A stretch of DNA of 64,000 nucleotides, taken from assembly GCF_014193655.1 (NCBI RefSeq), contig NZ_JACHZQ010000013.1:1-64000 (forward strand). Reading direction: 5' to 3'. The notes below the pieces were generated by a model. The model was not told the DNA's origin. It saw nothing but the letters and a program-made list of their open reading frames with translations, and searched no databases. Below are positions 18,220 through 27,198 of this stretch, piece after piece. The position numbers and the translations under genes are program-made. The stretch's first letter is position 1. Every line of letters starts with the position of its first letter. Source of the stretch: Rhizobium sp. BK313. Lineage in GTDB: Bacteria > Pseudomonadota > Alphaproteobacteria > Rhizobiales > Rhizobiaceae.

Positions 18220-19923
18220 TTATTCGGCGTTGCGGTTCTTGAGAGCCGCACCCAGGATGTCGCCGAGCGAAGCACCCGAGTCGGACGAACCGAACTGAGC
18301 GACTGCTTCCTTTTCTTCCGCGATTTCCAGAGCCTTGATGGACAGCATGATCTTGCGGTCCTTCTTGGAGAAGTTGGTGACGCGGGCGTCGACAACCTGA
18401 CCGACCGAGAAACGCTCCGGACGCTGTTCGTCGCGGTCACGCGACAGATCGGCGCGACGGATGAAGGAGGTGATATCGTCGTGGTTGACGAGCTTCACTT
18501 CGATGCCGCCATCGTTGACTGCGATGACTTCGCAGGAAACGACTGCATTCTTGCGCAGTTCGCCGGAAGCGGCGGCTTCGCCAACGCTGTCCTTGCCGAG
18601 CTGCTTGATGCCGAGCGAGATGCGCTCCTTGTCGACATCGACGTCGAGAACGACGGCCTTGACGACGTCACCCTTGTTGAACTCCTCGATGACCTGTTCG
18701 CCCGGACGGTTCCAGTCGAGGTCGGAGAGGTGCACCATGCCGTCCACATCGCCGTCGAGGCCGATGAACAGGCCGAATTCGGTCTTGTTCTTGACTTCGC
18801 CTTCGACTTCGGTGCCGGCCGGATGGTTGCGGGCGAATGCTGCCCACGGATTTTCGAGCGTCTGCTTCAGGCCGAGCGAGATACGGCGCTTGGTCGGATC
18901 GACTTCGAGAACGACCACTTCGACTTCCTGGCTCGTGGACAGGATCTTGCCGGGATGAACGTTCTTCTTGGTCCAGGACATTTCCGAGATGTGGATCAGG
19001 CCTTCGATGCCCGGCTCCAGCTCGACGAACGCACCGTAGTCGGTGATGTTCGTAACGGTACCGGAAATCTTCTTGCCTTCCGGATACTTGGCCTGGATGC
19101 CATCCCACGGATCGCTCTCGAGCTGCTTCATGCCGAGCGAGATACGGTGGGTTTCCTGGTTGATGCGGATGATCTGAACCTTGACCTGCTGGCCGATGGA
19201 CAGGATTTCCGACGGATGGTTCACACGGCGCCATGCCATGTCGGTGACGTGCAGCAGGCCGTCGATGCCGCCGAGGTCAACGAACGCACCGTAATCGGTG
19301 ATGTTCTTGACGACGCCGTCAACAACCTGGCCTTCTTCGAGGTTCTGAACGATTTCAGAACGCTGCTCGGCACGGGACTCTTCCAGAACCGTACGGCGGG
19401 ACACGACGATGTTGCCGCGACGCTTGTCCATCTTGAGGATTTCGAAGGGCTGCGGGTTGTGCATCAGGGGCGTGACGTCGCGGATCGGACGGATGTCGAC
19501 CTGAGAGCGCGGCAGGAAGGCGATAGCGCCGTCGAGATCGACGGTGAAGCCGCCCTTGACCTGGTTGAAGATGACGCCTTCAACGCGTTCACCAGCTTCG
19601 AACTTGGCTTCGAGCTTGATCCAGCTTTCTTCGCGGCGAGCCTTTTCGCGCGACAGAACGGCTTCGCCAAGCGCGTTTTCGATACGCTCGACATAGACTT
19701 CGACTTCATCGCCAACCTTGAGCGTGCCGTCCTTGGCACGCGCACCGAATTCCTTCAGCGCAATGCGGCCTTCGACCTTGAGGCCGACGTCGACAACGGC
19801 GACGTCCTTCTCGATGCCGGTGATGATGCCCTTGGTGACATAACCTTCGGCCAGATCGTTCTTGGCGAAGGACTCTTCGAGAAGGGCTGCGAAATCTTCG
19901 CGAGAGGGGGTAGCTACAGACAT
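18220..19923 (-). CDS. rpsA: 30S ribosomal protein S1
   Basis: This 567-residue protein consists of six consecutive S1 OB-fold repeats, each with the recurring GAFVDL or GLFIGL and GLLHVTDM or GLIHISEM pattern. It binds mRNA on the 30S subunit and helps start translation. The ATG at 19923 has AGGAGA five bases upstream; the open frame continues further upstream but without family similarity. It follows cmk in the same direction, the common cmk-rpsA order. The length matches the full six-domain proteobacterial form. Confidence 0.98.
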   Translation of the reverse strand: MSVATPSREDFAALLEESFAKNDLAEGYVTKGIITGIEKDVAVVDVGLKVEGRIALKEFGARAKDGTLKVGDEVEVYVERIENALGEAVLSREKARREESWIKLEAKFEAGERVEGVIFNQVKGGFTVDLDGAIAFLPRSQVDIRPIRDVTPLMHNPQPFEILKMDKRRGNIVVSRRTVLEESRAEQRSEIVQNLEEGQVVDGVVKNITDYGAFVDLGGIDGLLHVTDMAWRRVNHPSEILSIGQQVKVQIIRINQETHRISLGMKQLESDPWDGIQAKYPEGKKISGTVTNITDYGAFVELEPGIEGLIHISEMSWTKKNVHPGKILSTSQEVEVVVLEVDPTKRRISLGLKQTLENPWAAFARNHPAGTEVEGEVKNKTEFGLFIGLDGDVDGMVHLSDLDWNRPGEQVIEEFNKGDVVKAVVLDVDVDKERISLGIKQLGKDSVGEAAASGELRKNAVVSCEVIAVNDGGIEVKLVNHDDITSFIRRADLSRDRDEQRPERFSVGQVVDARVTNFSKKDRKIMLSIKALEIAEEKEAVAQFGSSDSGASLGDILGAALKNRNAE

Positions 19924-20102
19924 AAAATCTCCTGGCGTGTCCTTATTTTCATTGGGACACTGATGCGCCGGTGGTTCGTGTTGAACAGGCCTGAACCCAG
20001 TCCGCCTTCCCTTAGGGAAAGCTATCCGGCGCTTGGACGGAATTTCAGGCTTTTTCCAAGTCGGCGGCTTCGTGCGCAAAGCACGCGAAAGCCGCTCGCA
20101 TT

Positions 20103-20735
20103 TTAGGCATTTCGGCTCAGACCGGCGTCGATGATCGACTTTGCCATCTGAAACGCCGCTTCTATACTCATTTCCGAGGTATCAAGCAAGTGCGCGTCTT
20201 CCGCCGGCCGCAGGGGGCTGTCGGTGCGGCCCATGTCCCGCTCGTCCCGCCGTTTCACGTCCTCGAAAATCGCCGCATAATCGGCGCTGCCGCCGGTGCC
20301 GACGATTTCGTCGTAGCGCCGTTTCGCCCTGACTTCGGCCGATGCCGTGACATAGATCTTCACCGGTGCATCCGGGCAGACGACGGTGCCGATATCGCGT
20401 CCGTCCAGAACGGTGCCCGGCTCCCTCCGCGAAAAGGCCCGCTGTGCCTCGACCAGCGCGCGGCGCACCGCCGGCATGACGGCAATCTTCGATGCCGCCT
20501 CGCCGATCTCGTGCTTCGACAGGACGGCGCGATCGAGCCCGGCGAGATCGATCTTGCGCGCCATCTTCTCCGCCACCGCCTCGTCGTCGAGCGGCAGGCC
20601 GGCGTCGAGCAGGGCTTTGGCGGTCGCCCGATAGGTGAGGCCGGTGTCGAGATGGTGAAAACCATATTCCTCGGCGATCCGACGCGCCAAGGTTCCCTTG
20701 CCTGCCGCAGCGGGTCCGTCGATGGCGATGATCAT
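20103..20735 (-). CDS. cmk: Cytidylate kinase
   Basis: This 210-residue kinase phosphorylates CMP and dCMP using ATP. The P-loop (GPAAAGKGT) is at residues 7-15, followed by HLDTGLTYRA, which binds the nucleotide monophosphate, and by the GRDIGTVV segment. The start at 20735 is chosen because MIIAIDGPAAAGK is the usual N-terminus. It lies upstream of rpsA with about 180 bases between, and after a PaiB-like gene. Confidence 0.96.
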   Translation of the reverse strand: MIIAIDGPAAAGKGTLARRIAEEYGFHHLDTGLTYRATAKALLDAGLPLDDEAVAEKMARKIDLAGLDRAVLSKHEIGEAASKIAVMPAVRRALVEAQRAFSRREPGTVLDGRDIGTVVCPDAPVKIYVTASAEVRAKRRYDEIVGTGGSADYAAIFEDVKRRDERDMGRTDSPLRPAEDAHLLDTSEMSIEAAFQMAKSIIDAGLSRNA

Positions 20736-20766
20736 TCTTTTTATATCCCTGCCTACGGTCTCGATA

Positions 20767-21402
20767 TTATTTGTCGTATCGCCGCACCAGATCGGCCATT
20801 TCGGCAGCGTCGGCGTGGCGGATTTCGTCGAGGCCACGGGCTACGCCCTGCCGGTCGGCGACCGGTCTGTTCTGGCTGACCTTCCATTTGCCGTCGATTG
20901 CTGTGATGTCGATCTCGATGCCGATAATGCCCTTCAACTGGGCACTGATGAACTCCGGCGGGGCATCATCGACGCCCCAAGGCTGCGGACGGCTATTCTC
21001 ATTTTCGCCGGTGAGCGCGCCGATCTGCTCGCGCAGCCAGGACGGATCATCGATGATGCGGGCATCGCCGCGCACCTGAACGATGGCATAGTTCCAGGTC
21101 GGCACGACCTTGCCCGTCTCCTGCTTCGTCGCATACCAGGACGGCGTGACATAGGAATCGACGCCCTGAAAAACGACCAGCACGGGTGCACCCGCTTGAA
21201 TCTCCCGCCACTGCCCGTTCGCCTTGGCGATATGGGCCTGCAGCGTGCCCTTGGGCGAGAGGTCTGTCTTCAGGTGAAACGGGACGGGATTGGCGATCAG
21301 GCCGCCGTTGCCTGCCGTGATCAACAATCCCAGCGGGTATGCGCGGATCAACGCATGTTGCGTGCCGAGATCCTCTTCGCGAAAATGTGGCGGCTGATAC
21401 AT
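20767..21402 (-). CDS. PaiB-like FMN-binding protein
   Basis: This 211-residue protein starts with MYQPPHF and belongs to the PaiB group, a split-barrel flavin-binding fold first described as a transcriptional repressor of sporulation and protease genes in Bacillus. In proteobacteria the role is not settled; it may bind FMN or haem. It sits between aroA and cmk on the same strand, and nothing in the context explains its function. Confidence 0.85.
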   Translation of the reverse strand: MYQPPHFREEDLGTQHALIRAYPLGLLITAGNGGLIANPVPFHLKTDLSPKGTLQAHIAKANGQWREIQAGAPVLVVFQGVDSYVTPSWYATKQETGKVVPTWNYAIVQVRGDARIIDDPSWLREQIGALTGENENSRPQPWGVDDAPPEFISAQLKGIIGIEIDITAIDGKWKVSQNRPVADRQGVARGLDEIRHADAAEMADLVRRYDK

Positions 21403-21476
21403 GGTCCCGAACCGTTCGCTATCGTCATCCTGAGCACATCATAAGGCCGATGGCTCAGGATGGCTATTCGCGCGCT

Positions 21477-22841
21477 CTAGCAGTCTTCGGCCTCGATCGT
21501 CGCGCCCAATCTTGTCATCAGGTCAAAAAATTCCGGAAAGCTGGTGGCGATCATGGTAGAATCGTCAACCGCGACCGGGTGCTCCGAAGCGAGGCCCATG
21601 ACCAGGAAACTCATGGCAATCCGATGATCGAGATGGGTCCTGATCTGACTGCCACCAGCGTTGCCGAGACCTTTTCCATCCGGCCGGCCACGTACCGTCA
21701 GCGAAGCCTCGCCTTCGGCGCAATCGACGCCATTGAGCTTCAGCCCTTCGGCAACCGCCGAAAGCCGGTCGGACTCCTTCACCCGCAACTCTTCCAGCCC
21801 AAGCATGACCGTCGTGCCGTCGGCGAAGGCGGCGGCCACGGCGAGCACGGGATATTCGTCGATCATCGACGGCGCCCGTTCGGCCGGCACGGTGATGCCC
21901 TTGAGCGCGGAGGAGCGCACGCGCAGATCGGCGACATCTTCGCCGCCGGCGAGACGCCTCTCGAGAATTTCGATATCGGCGCCCATCTCCTGCAGCGTCA
22001 GGATCAGGCCGGTGCGTGTTGGGTTCATCAGCACGTTGCCGATGGTGATGTCCGACCCGGGAACGATCAGCGCTGCGACCAGCGGAAAGGCGGTCGAAGA
22101 GGGATCGCCGGGAACGTCGATGATCTGGCCGGAAAGCCTACCCTGGCCCTCGAGGCTGATAGTGCGTACGCCATCCCTGTCGGTCTCGACCGAAAGTGCG
22201 GCGCCGAAGCCCGCGAGCATCTTTTCGGTATGGTCGCGGGTCATCACCGGTTCGATGACGGTGGTGATGCCGGGCGCGTTGAGGCCGGCGAGCAGCACGG
22301 CGGATTTGACCTGGGCCGAGGCCATCGGCACGCGATAGATGATCGGACTGGCCGTCTCCGGCCCGTGCAGCGTCACCGGCAGCCGGTCGCCTTCGCTGGA
22401 TTTGACCTGCACGCCCATCTGCCGCAGCGGATCGAGGATGCGGCCCATCGGCCGCTTGGAGAGCGACGCGTCGCCGATGAAGGTGGATTCGAAGTTGTAG
22501 ACGCCGACGAGGCCCATGGTCAGGCGGCTGCCGGTGCCGGCATTGCCGAAATCGAGCGGTGCTTCCGGGGCGAGCAGCGCGCCGTTGCCGACGCCCTTGA
22601 TGATCCATTCGGCCCCGGTCTTCTCGATCCTGGCGCCCATGGCCTGCATGGCCCTGCCTGTATTGAGCACATCCTCGCCTTCGAGCAGGCCTGTGATGCG
22701 GGTTTCGCCGGCAGCCAAGCCGCCGAACATAAGGGCGCGATGCGAAATGGATTTGTCGCCGGGAACGCGGATGGTGCCGGAAAGATTGGTCGAGCGGCGC
22801 GCCGTCGCGGGCCGCGAATGAATGTCTTGCGGCATGGGCAA
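21477..22841 (-). CDS. aroA: 3-phosphoshikimate 1-carboxyvinyltransferase (EPSP synthase, class II type)
   Basis: This 454-residue enzyme joins phosphoenolpyruvate and shikimate 3-phosphate in the aromatic amino acid pathway. The GDKSISHRA motif (residues 28-36), the RPMGR segment and ELRVKESDR are typical. Sequence and length closely resemble the class II enzymes of Agrobacterium and Rhizobium. In the loop DFGNAGTGSR the residue after NA is Gly102. The glyphosate-insensitive CP4 enzyme has Ala at the equivalent position, whereas most other EPSP synthases have Gly. It is transcribed toward the PaiB-like gene and cmk. Confidence 0.97.
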   Translation of the reverse strand: MPMPQDIHSRPATARRSTNLSGTIRVPGDKSISHRALMFGGLAAGETRITGLLEGEDVLNTGRAMQAMGARIEKTGAEWIIKGVGNGALLAPEAPLDFGNAGTGSRLTMGLVGVYNFESTFIGDASLSKRPMGRILDPLRQMGVQVKSSEGDRLPVTLHGPETASPIIYRVPMASAQVKSAVLLAGLNAPGITTVIEPVMTRDHTEKMLAGFGAALSVETDRDGVRTISLEGQGRLSGQIIDVPGDPSSTAFPLVAALIVPGSDITIGNVLMNPTRTGLILTLQEMGADIEILERRLAGGEDVADLRVRSSALKGITVPAERAPSMIDEYPVLAVAAAFADGTTVMLGLEELRVKESDRLSAVAEGLKLNGVDCAEGEASLTVRGRPDGKGLGNAGGSQIRTHLDHRIAMSFLVMGLASEHPVAVDDSTMIATSFPEFFDLMTRLGATIEAEDC

Positions 22842-23108
22842 TTCCTTTGCGATGCCGTTATTTACGCCGCATTATCGTTGGCTTAGCTCCTTTTGCGCCA
22901 ACTGCCCTGCGGTTCACGCTGGCTCGTTACCATAGACCCGTTGCCGGGTCATCCCGGAATGCTGGGAAAACCTGCCTCGACGTATATAAAGTTTGGCTTT
23001 GACAGAAAGAGCGGTAACGATTAAGGGGACCGGCTGATAATTTCCCTTAAAACGCCGGCTTGGACGGCATTGCCGAATCTTCATTCGGCCATTCATGAGG
23101 CTTTGACA

Positions 23109-23489
23109 GTGGCGAAAGCGGAACTTGGAACAAAACGTACCGATCCCGATACCGGCAAGAAGTTCTACGACTTGAACCGGGACCCGGTCGTCTCGCCCTA
23201 TACCGGCAAGTCCTGGCCCTTGTCCTTCTTCGAGGAAACCTCGGCTTCGAAGGAAGTTCCCGAAGAAGACGAAGTGGCCGAAGTCGATACCGAAAACACG
23301 GAAGTCGAACTGGTGTCGCTCGAAGATGCCGATGAGGCTGCCGCCGGCGACGATATTCCGGATATCGGCGATGACGATGTCGAAATCGGCGATGATGACG
23401 ACGATACCTTCCTCGAAGCCGATGAAGACGAAGATGATGACGATATGAGCGACATCATCGGCGTCACCGGCGACGACGACGACGTTTGA
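23109..23489 (+). CDS. FYDLN-acid family protein (TIGR02300)
   Basis: This 126-residue protein starts with AKAELGTKR and contains the KKFYDLN and SPYTGK signatures of a small alphaproteobacterial family of unknown function. After about residue 45 it is extremely acidic, with long Asp/Glu runs up to DDDDV at the end. The start is a GTG at 23109 with TGAGG eight bases before it; an upstream in-frame ATG would add 13 residues not seen in the family. It is often next to tRNA-Ala in rhizobia, as here. Confidence 0.88.
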   Translation: MAKAELGTKRTDPDTGKKFYDLNRDPVVSPYTGKSWPLSFFEETSASKEVPEEDEVAEVDTENTEVELVSLEDADEAAAGDDIPDIGDDDVEIGDDDDDTFLEADEDEDDDDMSDIIGVTGDDDDV

Positions 23490-23641
23490 TCCGCAAACAG
23501 TCGGCCCGGTGAACGAGAAAAGTTTTCCGGGCCGAAAAATTCGGCTTGCTATCTGCAAAAACCAGAAGTAATAAGCCGCCACCCCGACGGGCGAAACGCT
23601 CTGAAGGGTCCCAGGACCGGTAGAACCGGTACCACCTTGAT

Positions 23642-23717
<76 letters not shown>

Positions 23718-23731
23718 GCCTTCGCTCTCCG

Positions 23732-23899
23732 AGCTTCGCGTGGCGCAGCCGCGGGAAACCGTTAGGCCGAAGCAGTGCCCGGCATAGCCCGCAGGGCGGC
23801 GACGGGCTCAATCTCAATCACAAGCTTTGTGCAAGGCAGCCGAGGGAAACCGTTGAGTCGGGGCACTGCTCGATATGACTCGCGGAGCGACGACAAGCC
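23732..23899 (+). repeat. Two diverged direct repeats of about 78 bp after tRNA-Ala
   Basis: Copy 1 (23732-23808) and copy 2 (23823-23899) share AGCTT, a GCAGCCG.GGGAAACCGTT core, then GCA.TGC.CG.TATG or TAGC.CGC and GCGACGAC, at an offset of 91 bases. The second copy runs directly into the start of the decayed GIY-YIG gene. They may be duplicated leader or recombination remnants. Confidence 0.6.
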
Positions 23900-23901
23900 G
23901 A

Positions 23902-24142
23902 ATGTGGTACGTTTACATTCTCCAGAGCGTCGATTTTCCCGAACAACAGTATACCGGATCGACCTCGGATCTTAAGCAGTGACTCGCTGATCACAATGCT
24001 GGCAAATCGACTCATACCGCAAAATTCGAACCTTGGACTTTGCTCTGGTATTCAGCATTCCCGGACACATCGAGCACTGGAATTTGAGAGATATTTGAAG
24101 TCTCATTCCGGCAGGGCTTTTGCCAAGAAGAGACTGATTTGA
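23902..24142 (+). pseudogene. Decayed GIY-YIG endonuclease gene
   Basis: From the ATG at 23902 the frame reads MWYVYILQSVDFPEQQYTGS, the GIY-YIG motif of the UPF0213/YhbQ-like group, then meets TGA at 23980 (codon 27). Reading on in the same frame gives LADHNAGKSTHTAKF and WTLLWYSAFPD, typical of the family. After about 24065 the frame must shift by one base to give RALEFERYLKSHSG and AFAKKRLI before the stop at 24142. So one nonsense change and one frameshift have destroyed a gene of about 80 codons. The intact family is thought to be nuclease-like with unknown cellular role. Confidence 0.88.
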
Positions 24143-24332
24143 TCGTGCTGATTTGCCGACAACCCGGACGCCATTCTCGTTCTGACAAATTGTGAACGCC
24201 AATTCGCCGCCACGCATCGGAACACCAATCGAAATAGCCACATTGCAGCGCACAAAAATCTGCTAGGAAAAAACGAATCTTTTTTTGCTAATGCTCTTGA
24301 GAGCTCCAGCTCGACACGCCCGAGGATGTATC

Positions 24333-25124
24333 TTGTTCGTTTTTTCGAAACTTGTCTGGATTTTGGGTCAGCCGCTGTCACTGGCTTTTTTCTTCGGCGC
24401 ATTGGCGCTGATCGGCAGCCTTGTTCACAGACGCTTTGTTACTGTCGTCTCGACGCTGCTGTCGATCCTGATCCTGTTCGTCGCGCTCTATACGACGACG
24501 GGCGCCTATATCGTCCAGGGATTGGAGGAGCGTTTTCCGCGTCCGGCTGGTGATCCCGCCGATCTCAAGTGCATGATCGTTCTCGGCGGTGCTACACAGA
24601 ACGAGGTGACGACGGCGCGGGGTGGCTATGAGCTCGATTCGGCCGGTGACCGTCTCATCGAGACGTTGCGGCTGGCGCAGAAATATCCGCAATCGCGCGT
24701 CGTCATTTCCGGTGGCGACGGCTCGATCGGCGGCCATTATGAGGGCGATGCCGTCATCTCCGAGCGATTCTTTTCGGCGTTCGGCATTGCCAAGGACCGG
24801 CTGGTCGAGGACACGACCTCGCGCACCACCTTTGAAAATGCCGTCAACACAAAGGAGCTGCTGGCGCAGAACGGGCTGTCCGGCTGCTTGCTGATCACCT
24901 CCGGCTTCCACATGCCACGTTCCGTGGGCATCTTCCGCAAGCAGGGCATCGACATCGTCCCCTGGCCGGTCGATTACCGCAGCACGGGCAAGGAGACGCT
25001 CGGCTTCGATTTTACCCAGCCGTCGTTGAATGCGCAGTTGCTGGCGACCGGCATCCGCGAATGGATCGGCCTCGTCGGCTATTACGCCGTCGGCCGCACC
25101 TCGGCGCTTTATCCCGGCCCGTAA
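24333..25124 (+). CDS. YdcF-like DUF218 membrane-anchored protein
   Basis: This 263-residue protein has two N-terminal membrane segments (about residues 1-50) followed by a DUF218 domain. The domain has the family strand IVLGGAT, the SRVVISGGDG segment, the DTTSRTTFENA motif and the LITSGFHMPRS motif. Relatives include YdcF, ElyC and SanA, which affect cell-envelope precursor handling. The TTG at 24333 is preferred because CGAGGAT precedes it; an ATG at 24285 would add 16 residues without a site. The stop codon lies inside the first unit of a 20-bp tandem repeat. Confidence 0.85.
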   Translation: MFVFSKLVWILGQPLSLAFFFGALALIGSLVHRRFVTVVSTLLSILILFVALYTTTGAYIVQGLEERFPRPAGDPADLKCMIVLGGATQNEVTTARGGYELDSAGDRLIETLRLAQKYPQSRVVISGGDGSIGGHYEGDAVISERFFSAFGIAKDRLVEDTTSRTTFENAVNTKELLAQNGLSGCLLITSGFHMPRSVGIFRKQGIDIVPWPVDYRSTGKETLGFDFTQPSLNAQLLATGIREWIGLVGYYAVGRTSALYPGP

Positions 25125-25219
25125 CCACGTGGCCCGGCCCGTAACCACGTGGCCCGGCCCGTAACCACGTGGCCCGGCCCGTAACCACGTGGCCCGGCCC
25201 GTAACCACGTGGCCGGCCC
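25113..25219 (+). repeat. Perfect 20-bp tandem repeat, five copies plus a fragment
   Basis: The unit CCCGGCCCGTAACCACGTGG occurs five times without a mismatch (25113-25212), followed by a partial unit CCGGCCC. Each unit contains the palindrome CCACGTGG. The first unit encodes the last residues and TAA stop of the YdcF-like gene, so copy-number changes would not alter the protein. The lack of divergence indicates recent expansion by slippage or ongoing homogenisation. Confidence 0.97.
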
Positions 25220-25241
25220 TGATCGATGCCCGCTGTAGTGC

Positions 25242-25718
25242 CTACTTTTTCGAGATGGTGACGAATTTTACGCCGCGGACGCGGACGGTGATCTCGCAAG
25301 GGTCCCCATCGGTGCGGTCGCAGAAGCGCGGATGCATCTTCATGACCAGCACCATGTTGCCGAAGCGCTGGATGAAATCGTAGCCGTAGATTTGTGCGGT
25401 GGCGACGAGAATATAGCCGCCCTCGGCGACATGGATATAGAAGTTATAGGGGCAGCCCTCGTCGGTGCAATCGGGCCCCTTTTCCCCTTTGCAGGTGATC
25501 TCGCCCTCGTTGATGACCATGTCGGTCAGCGTGTCGTTGTTGATGTCCCGTTCGGTGGCAAAACCGTCGCCGAAGCTTGCTTGGCCCTCGCAGCGTTTGG
25601 TGAAGTGTTCTTTCTCGAAGGCCACCGGATCTTGCACGAGCGATTGCTGCGCTTGTGCCACCACGGGCATGATTACGAGCGCGATGAGATTCAGGATCAC
25701 GATCAGCAGGGATTTCAC
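25242..25718 (-). CDS. Small exported protein of unknown function
   Basis: I do not recognise this 158-residue protein. A signal peptide is clear (residues 1-24, cleavage after AQA). The mature part has six cysteines, likely in disulphides, and a DINNDTLTDMVINEG stretch that resembles the Ca-binding DxNxDxxxD loop of dockerin, FG-GAP or EF-hand motifs. It is probably periplasmic. It converges on the YdcF-like gene, with the 20-bp repeat array between them. Confidence 0.75.
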   Translation of the reverse strand: MKSLLIVILNLIALVIMPVVAQAQQSLVQDPVAFEKEHFTKRCEGQASFGDGFATERDINNDTLTDMVINEGEITCKGEKGPDCTDEGCPYNFYIHVAEGGYILVATAQIYGYDFIQRFGNMVLVMKMHPRFCDRTDGDPCEITVRVRGVKFVTISKK

Positions 25719-25862
25719 CGGGATTTCCTCTTGAAAGCGGAGGGGACGGGCGCAGGGGTTACCGTGACCGCTGCGACATCTTTATGCCTGCCTGCTTGCG
25801 CGGCCCTTGCCGCCGTGATTCACTCCGCCGAAAATCGCGCCGGCACTCTCTTGGAGCCTCGA

Positions 25863-26498
25863 ATGTTGCTTCTTTCGTTTCTCGACTATGTCGGCGTCGC
25901 CCTCTTCGCCGCGACCGGCGCGCTGTCGGCTTCGCGCAAGCAGCTCGATCTGATCGGTTTTCTGTTTCTCGCGGCGGTCACCGGTATCGGCGGTGGTACG
26001 CTCAGGGATATCGTCCTCGGCCGCGTGCCTGTCTTCTGGGTTCTGAACCCCACCTATATCATAATCTGCGCCATTGCCGGCGTAGTGGTCTTCTTCACCG
26101 CCCACCTGTTCGAATCGCGCTATCGGCTATTGATCTGGCTCGATGCGGTCGGCTTGTCCGCCTATTGCGTCATGGGGGCGGCAAAGGGCATGGCGGCGAC
26201 GGGCTCACCGACGGTTGCGATCGTCACCGGCGCGCTGACGGCGACCTTCGGCGGCATCCTGCGCGATCTTCTGGCAAACGAACCCTCGGTGCTGCTGCGA
26301 CCGGAAATCTATGTGACCGCGGCGCTGATCGGGGCCGGTGTCTTCACCGCCGCCAACGCGACGATGCTGCCGCTCTACGCTTCCGCAGCACTCGGGGTTG
26401 CCGCAGCCTTCGCCGTGCGCGGCGGCGCGCTCTGGTTCGGCTGGACCTTCCCGACCTACCATCATAAGCCCGGCCGGCATCCCGACGATGTGATGTAA
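25863..26498 (+). CDS. TRIC-family (UPF0126/YicG) membrane channel
   Basis: This 211-residue protein has about seven membrane segments and two copies of the UPF0126 glycine motif, GIGGGTLRDIVLGR near residue 40 and FGGILRDLLANE near 125. The family is the bacterial counterpart of trimeric intracellular cation channels; some members conduct potassium and others have been linked to glycine transport. The ATG at 25863 is preferred because the protein then begins at the first membrane segment, with TTGGAG before it. The open frame extends far upstream but overlaps the opposite exported-protein gene. Confidence 0.88.
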   Translation: MLLLSFLDYVGVALFAATGALSASRKQLDLIGFLFLAAVTGIGGGTLRDIVLGRVPVFWVLNPTYIIICAIAGVVVFFTAHLFESRYRLLIWLDAVGLSAYCVMGAAKGMAATGSPTVAIVTGALTATFGGILRDLLANEPSVLLRPEIYVTAALIGAGVFTAANATMLPLYASAALGVAAAFAVRGGALWFGWTFPTYHHKPGRHPDDVM

Positions 26499-26576
26499 AG
26501 AGAGGCGACAGGAACTAGGCGGTGGGTAATGACAAACGGCCGGAAGACGATTCGACTGGCCTTGCTCTGACTGGCC

Positions 26577-26996
26577 TTACCGCTGCGTGCGGCGCAGGCG
26601 GATGACGACGTCGACATGGGCGATTTCCATGCCCTTCGGCGGCTCCGGCAGATTGCCGATCGTCAGATTGCTGATTGGGATGTCCAGCACTTCGTTCTGG
26701 CCTTCGATGAAGAAGTGGTGATGGTCGGACACGTTGGTGTCGAAATAGGTCTTGGTGCTTTCCACGGCAAGCACGCGGATCAGGCCGGCCTCGGTGAACT
26801 GATGCAGCGTGTTGTAGACGGTCGCGAGCGAAACCGGCACACCGGCCGCGACTGCCTCTTCATGCAGCTCCTCGACGGTTAGGTGGCGGTCGCCTTTAGC
26901 GAAGAGAAGGTCGCCGAGTGCGATGCGCTGCCGGGTCGGCCTCAGGCCTGCGCCACGCAGCCTGGTTTCGATCGCAATTTCGGCCTCTTCCGCCAT
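26577..26996 (-). CDS. irr: Iron response regulator Irr (Fur family)
   Basis: This 139-residue Fur-family regulator has the winged-helix segment GLRPTRQRIALGDLL and the SLATVYNTLHQF helix, then the DHHHFF motif that in rhizobial Irr proteins binds haem and metal. The N-terminal GCPWHD haem motif of the Bradyrhizobium protein is absent, as in Rhizobium. Irr represses or activates iron and haem genes when iron is low and is inactivated by haem. It is divergent from fabA, the conserved rhizobial arrangement. Length is normal. Confidence 0.93.
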   Translation of the reverse strand: MAEEAEIAIETRLRGAGLRPTRQRIALGDLLFAKGDRHLTVEELHEEAVAAGVPVSLATVYNTLHQFTEAGLIRVLAVESTKTYFDTNVSDHHHFFIEGQNEVLDIPISNLTIGNLPEPPKGMEIAHVDVVIRLRRTQR

Positions 26997-27186
26997 TCAG
27001 GGAACTCCGGATTCCTGATCTCTGTAAATCTTAACTAAGCCATATAACTTTTGCATGGATTGCTTTCAATAGTTTCAATGGGGTGAGAAGGCAGCCAAAA
27101 GCCGTAAAAATAGGGTTCTTGGCGCATTTGCCTCTGGCAGCAGCCCTAGCCTTCCTGTATGCGACCACCACATAACAATGAAGTGT

Positions 27187-27198
27187 GTCCGATCGGAC
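27187..27198. promoter_or_regulatory. Palindrome in the irr-fabA intergenic region
   Basis: A perfect 12-bp palindrome (GTCCGATCGGAC) lies about 95 bases before fabA and 190 bases before irr. The 297-base gap has no gene and is AT-rich near the irr end, so it holds the promoters of both genes. The palindrome is a candidate regulator site, unassigned. Confidence 0.4.

Noticed and set aside
21477..22841. AroA as a naturally glyphosate-insensitive CP4-type enzyme
   Set aside because: The active-site loop has Gly where CP4 has Ala, so insensitivity cannot be claimed from sequence.
25113..25219. The 20-bp array as a CRISPR
   Set aside because: The units are directly adjacent with no spacers, and no cas gene is present.
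25012..25299. Minus-strand open frame through the 20-bp repeats with a repeated peptide
   Set aside because: It is generated by the repeat itself and overlaps two better-supported genes.
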